A stretch of 64,000 nt of DNA. Source: an uncultured Micrococcaceae bacterium. Its GTDB lineage: Bacteria; Actinomycetota; Actinomycetes; Actinomycetales; Micrococcaceae. Position numbers and translations under genes: made by a program. Shown here in pieces: positions 61,344 to 64,000 of the stretch. The notes under the pieces are model-generated. The model did no database searches and had not been told where the DNA came from. It was given only the letters and a program-made list of their open reading frames with translations. The DNA is taken from positions 428,622 through 492,621 of the forward strand of contig CANNAD010000003.1 of assembly GCA_947502645.1 (NCBI GenBank). Direction: 5' to 3'. Numbering within the stretch: position 1 is the first letter of the stretch; each line of letters begins with the position of its first letter.

Positions 61344-61970
61344 CTATGCACCTCTCAACGGCAGCAGCCGCGGATCGTAGGGTTCAAGTCCAACTGATTC
61401 AGTAGGCGGTCCATAACCCGCCATGGCCTGGACCGCCGCACGGTCCGCCGGGGAAGCCCCGGGTAGCGTGTCGCATATGGCGCGGAGGATCGAGGCCTGC
61501 GGAAGATGATCGTCAATGAGTGCCAGCCGCAGCATCTCCAGACTTGGACGGAACTTGTTCAGGAGGTCCTGACCGGCTTCCATGTCAACGGTCGCCGCGA
61601 ACTCGAGCACCATCGGAAGATAATCAGGAAGTTCACCGTCCATATCAACAAGAACGCCGCTGGCCCGGTACACCTTCTTGAACTCCCCCAGCACCTCACC
61701 GCGCCGACGGGTGTCGCCGTCGGTCCAGTAGGAAAGGTGCAGCGCGTGCCGCTTGCTGAGATCAAATTCCTGAACATAGGTGGCCTGGAAATCTGCCAGA
61801 GACAGCGACTCCACCAAAGACAGGACCGGCTCGAATGCGTCGAGTGCGGAGCACTCTGCGAGTGCTGAGCGGAGCAACGGGATCCTTGCCTGCAATTCCG
61901 TATCCGGATAGGAAAGGCACCAGGATGCGGCCTGATAGACGACGGCGGTTCCAGCACTAACACGGGCCAT
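61344..61970 (-). CDS. narJ: Nitrate reductase molybdenum cofactor assembly chaperone
   Basis: 208 residues. Cytoplasmic chaperone that binds apo-NarG and helps insert the molybdenum cofactor and FeS cluster; it is not part of the final enzyme. VYQAASWCLSYPDTELQARI and ATYVQEFDLSKRHALHLSYW (LY/LH motif region) are characteristic of NarJ/TorD proteins. It starts 2 bases after the narH stop. Confidence 0.95.
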   Translation of the reverse strand: MARVSAGTAVVYQAASWCLSYPDTELQARIPLLRSALAECSALDAFEPVLSLVESLSLADFQATYVQEFDLSKRHALHLSYWTDGDTRRRGEVLGEFKKVYRASGVLVDMDGELPDYLPMVLEFAATVDMEAGQDLLNKFRPSLEMLRLALIDDHLPQASILRAICDTLPGASPADRAAVQAMAGYGPPTESVGLEPYDPRLLPLRGA

Positions 61971-61972
61971 GG

Positions 61973-63661
61973 CTATGAACCTGCCTGATCGCCGGCAGTC
62001 TGGGGCGTATCTCGCTGCTCATCCGGGAACATGCCCTTGGGTACACCGTTGCCGTCCCAGTTGAGGAGATTGACCCGGCCGCGGAGGTCGCGGCCTGTTG
62101 GTTCGTCTGAGGTCTGCCGCTGCTGCAGTGCACGGAAGTTCTCGACGGCGACCGGCGTCGGCATGCCGCTGGCTTCGCCAAATGGCGAGTCCTGCATGCC
62201 GGGGCCGCCCTCGAAATCGAGGGAGCACCCCATCTCCTCAAGGTCATGTGCCTGTTCCACGTGGGCCTTGGGGATGACATAGCGTTCCTCATACTTGGCG
62301 ATCGCCATGAGCCTGTACATTTCGTACATTGTTTCGCCGTCCATTCCGACGGCCTCGGGAATCGACTCATCCGGATCATTGCCCAGGCTGATCCCGCGCA
62401 TATACGAGCGCATGGCGGCGAGCTTCTTGAGCACATTGGAGACAATTTCCGTATCTCCGGCGGTGAACAGCTCCGCCAGATACTCAACCGGGATGCGCAG
62501 TTCCTCAATGGCACCGAAGAGGTTCTCGCGGTCCTCCGCATCATGTCCCTGGTCCTTGAGCAGATCCACGATGGGCGAGAGCGGCGGAACATACCAGACC
62601 ATGGGCATGGTGCGGTACTCCGGATGAAGCGGTAGGGCAATCCGGTAGACCTTCGCCATGGCGTACACCGGTGAACGCTGGGCAGCGTCAATCCAGTCTT
62701 CCGGAATGTCCTGCTTGCGTGCTTCCTCAATGACCTTGGGGTCGTTGGGGTCAAGAATCACGTCGAGGTGCGCTTCATACAGCTTCTTGTCATCCTTGAT
62801 GGACGCCGCTTCGGTGACCTTATCGGCGTCGTACAGGAACAGCCCCAGATACCGGAGCCTACCGACGCAGGTCTCCGAGCAGATTGTGGGCAGCCCAACC
62901 TCGATGCGGGGATAACAGAAGGTGCACTTCTCCGCTTTACCCGTCTTGTGGTTGAAGTACATCTTCTTGTAGGGGCAGCCGGTGATGCACTGCCGCCAGC
63001 CACGGCACTGGTCCTGGTCCACCAGAACAATGCCGTCTTCCTCGCGCTTGTAGATAGCGCCGGAAGGGCAGGATGCCATGCAGGACGGGTTGAGGCAGTG
63101 TTCACAAATTCGGGGCAGGTAGAACATGAACGTCTGCTCGAACTCGAATTTGATCTTGTCTTCGGACTCCTTGCGGACTTTCTCGACCATTGGATCCAGG
63201 TGACCCATCTGCGTGGTGCCGCCGAGGTCGTCGTCCCAGTTCGCCGACCACGTGATCTTGGTGTCCTCGCCCGTGATGAGGGACTTGGGCCGGGCTACCG
63301 GGAAGTCATCTCCCAGGGGCGCGTCCACGAGGTTCTTGTAGTCGTAGGTCCACGGCTCGTAATAGTCCTTGAGTTCAGGCTGGACCGGGCTGGCGAAGAG
63401 GCCAAGCAGCTTCCGGACCCGGCCGCCGCCCTTGAGCTTCAGCCGCCCGCGCTTGTTGAGCTCCCAACCGCCGCGCCATTTCTCCTGGTCTTCGTACCGG
63501 CGCGGGTACCCCTGCCCCGGCCGGGTTTCAACGTTGTTGAACCACACGTACTCAGTGCCGGCACGGTTGGTCCACGCCTGCTTGCAGGTGACCGAGCAAG
63601 TGTGACACCCGATGCATTTGTCCAGGTTCATGACCATGCCCATCTGGGCCATAACTTTCAT
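61973..63661 (-). CDS. narH: Respiratory nitrate reductase, beta subunit
   Basis: 562-residue iron-sulfur subunit that wires NarI to NarG. Four cluster-binding groups are visible: CIGCHTCSVTC (about 16-26), CEHCLNPSCMASCP (about 185), CRGWRQCITGCP (with Trp replacing a Cys, the normal NarH [3Fe-4S] site) and CTFCYPRIEVGLPTICSETC. The start overlaps the narG stop by one base (TAATG). The variable C-terminal tail is cytoplasmic. Confidence 0.97.
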   Translation of the reverse strand: MKVMAQMGMVMNLDKCIGCHTCSVTCKQAWTNRAGTEYVWFNNVETRPGQGYPRRYEDQEKWRGGWELNKRGRLKLKGGGRVRKLLGLFASPVQPELKDYYEPWTYDYKNLVDAPLGDDFPVARPKSLITGEDTKITWSANWDDDLGGTTQMGHLDPMVEKVRKESEDKIKFEFEQTFMFYLPRICEHCLNPSCMASCPSGAIYKREEDGIVLVDQDQCRGWRQCITGCPYKKMYFNHKTGKAEKCTFCYPRIEVGLPTICSETCVGRLRYLGLFLYDADKVTEAASIKDDKKLYEAHLDVILDPNDPKVIEEARKQDIPEDWIDAAQRSPVYAMAKVYRIALPLHPEYRTMPMVWYVPPLSPIVDLLKDQGHDAEDRENLFGAIEELRIPVEYLAELFTAGDTEIVSNVLKKLAAMRSYMRGISLGNDPDESIPEAVGMDGETMYEMYRLMAIAKYEERYVIPKAHVEQAHDLEEMGCSLDFEGGPGMQDSPFGEASGMPTPVAVENFRALQQRQTSDEPTGRDLRGRVNLLNWDGNGVPKGMFPDEQRDTPQTAGDQAGS

Positions 63662-64000
63662 TAGTACTGAACCTCCTGTGACCTGCGCCGGACCCGTGTG
63701 ACCATGTCCCGCTGATTTCCTGTCGGACCAAAATAGTTGAAGGCGTAGGCCAACTGCGCGTAGCCGCCGATCATGTGGGTCGGCTTGACCAGCAGACGGG
63801 TGACCGAGTTGTGGATTCCGCCTCGTCGTCCCGTGGCCTCCGACTTCGGGACGTCAATGGTGCGCTCCTGGGCGTGATAGACGTACACCACGCCATCCGG
63901 CATACGGTGGCTGACAATGGCGCGGCCCACCAGAACACCGTTGGTATTGACGCACTCCACCCAGTCGTTGTCCGCGACCTCGATGGACGCCGCATCTGCC
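63661..64000 (-). CDS. narG: Respiratory nitrate reductase, alpha subunit (5' part outside the window)
   Basis: Only the last 112 residues are present; the gene continues past the right edge. The visible part, DNDWVECVNTNGVLVGRAIV, then SHRMPDGVVYVYHAQERTID and RRGGIHNSVTRLLVKPTHMI, is the strongly conserved NarG C-terminus, ending RRRSQEVQY. The complete protein should have about 1230 residues and carry the molybdenum site that reduces nitrate to nitrite. First gene of narGHJI. Confidence 0.97.
   Translation of the reverse strand, partial: ADAASIEVADNDWVECVNTNGVLVGRAIVSHRMPDGVVYVYHAQERTIDVPKSEATGRRGGIHNSVTRLLVKPTHMIGGYAQLAYAFNYFGPTGNQRDMVTRVRRRSQEVQY

Noticed and set aside
1-64000. CRISPR arrays, prophage and insertion sequences
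   Set aside because: I found no regularly spaced repeats, phage structural genes, transposases or integrases on either strand.

Overview
High-GC actinobacterial chromosome, most likely Arthrobacter or a close relative (Micrococcaceae). The clues are high third-position GC, an AGAO-type copper amine oxidase, DUF6318 and DUF6457 proteins, a CE1759-type FMN reductase, many GTG/TTG starts, and several promoters that seem to produce leaderless mRNAs. I see no complete insertion sequence, prophage, CRISPR array or integrase.

Layout. 1-6.6 kb: amine and acyl-amino-acid catabolism, with a copper amine oxidase (cut by the left edge) divergent from a TetR regulator, then an MHS transporter/M20 amidohydrolase pair divergent from a two-module Lrp/AsnC regulator. 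6.7-11.6 kb: an accessory patch with a decayed Phd/VapC toxin-antitoxin pair, a TetR/NAD(P)-binding reductase pair with two matching operators, an SdpI-like protein, and a PKD/DUF6318 pair of exported proteins. Three copies of a REP-like palindrome lie in or near this patch, and one vapC tail is duplicated onto the end of the reductase gene. 11.7-17.6 kb: ene-reductase, FdhF/YdeP-type molybdoenzyme, DUF6457 protein, luciferase-like monooxygenase, DUF488 protein and cold-shock protein. 17.8-25 kb: SWIM-SNF2 helicase, SDR and a glycine-betaine ABC transporter. 25-28.9 kb: a translationally coupled operon (PLP aldolase-like enzyme, sugar-lactone oxidase, thioesterase) and an FMN reductase.

29-36 kb is a candidate type III polyketide locus: TetR, DHA2 efflux pump, type III PKS, methyltransferase and FAD monooxygenase all read rightward, and a flavin dehydrogenase converges on them. 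36-39.5 kb holds a ThDP enzyme, a ureohydrolase (agmatinase family) and an XRE-cupin regulator, which may form a guanidino-compound pathway. 40-51 kb is mostly core: AI-2E permease, ferritin-VIT iron transporter, rlmN, sucCD, pcrA and an alanine/glycine symporter.

Just downstream of tRNA-Arg(CCT), at 51.97-54.64 kb, three tightly packed genes encode an EspG-like protein, a WXG-domain alpha/beta hydrolase and a small lipoprotein. They look like a type VII-secreted lipase with its own chaperone and a protective or partner lipoprotein. This is the most promising candidate for an undescribed system. After it come an ABC exporter, fdhD, a PF04392-type ABC importer with a structured 5' leader, and the narGHJI nitrate reductase operon, whose narG is cut by the right edge. 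The molybdenum genes (FdhF-like, DUF6457, FdhD, NarGHJI) point to capacity for nitrate respiration and formate-type redox chemistry.
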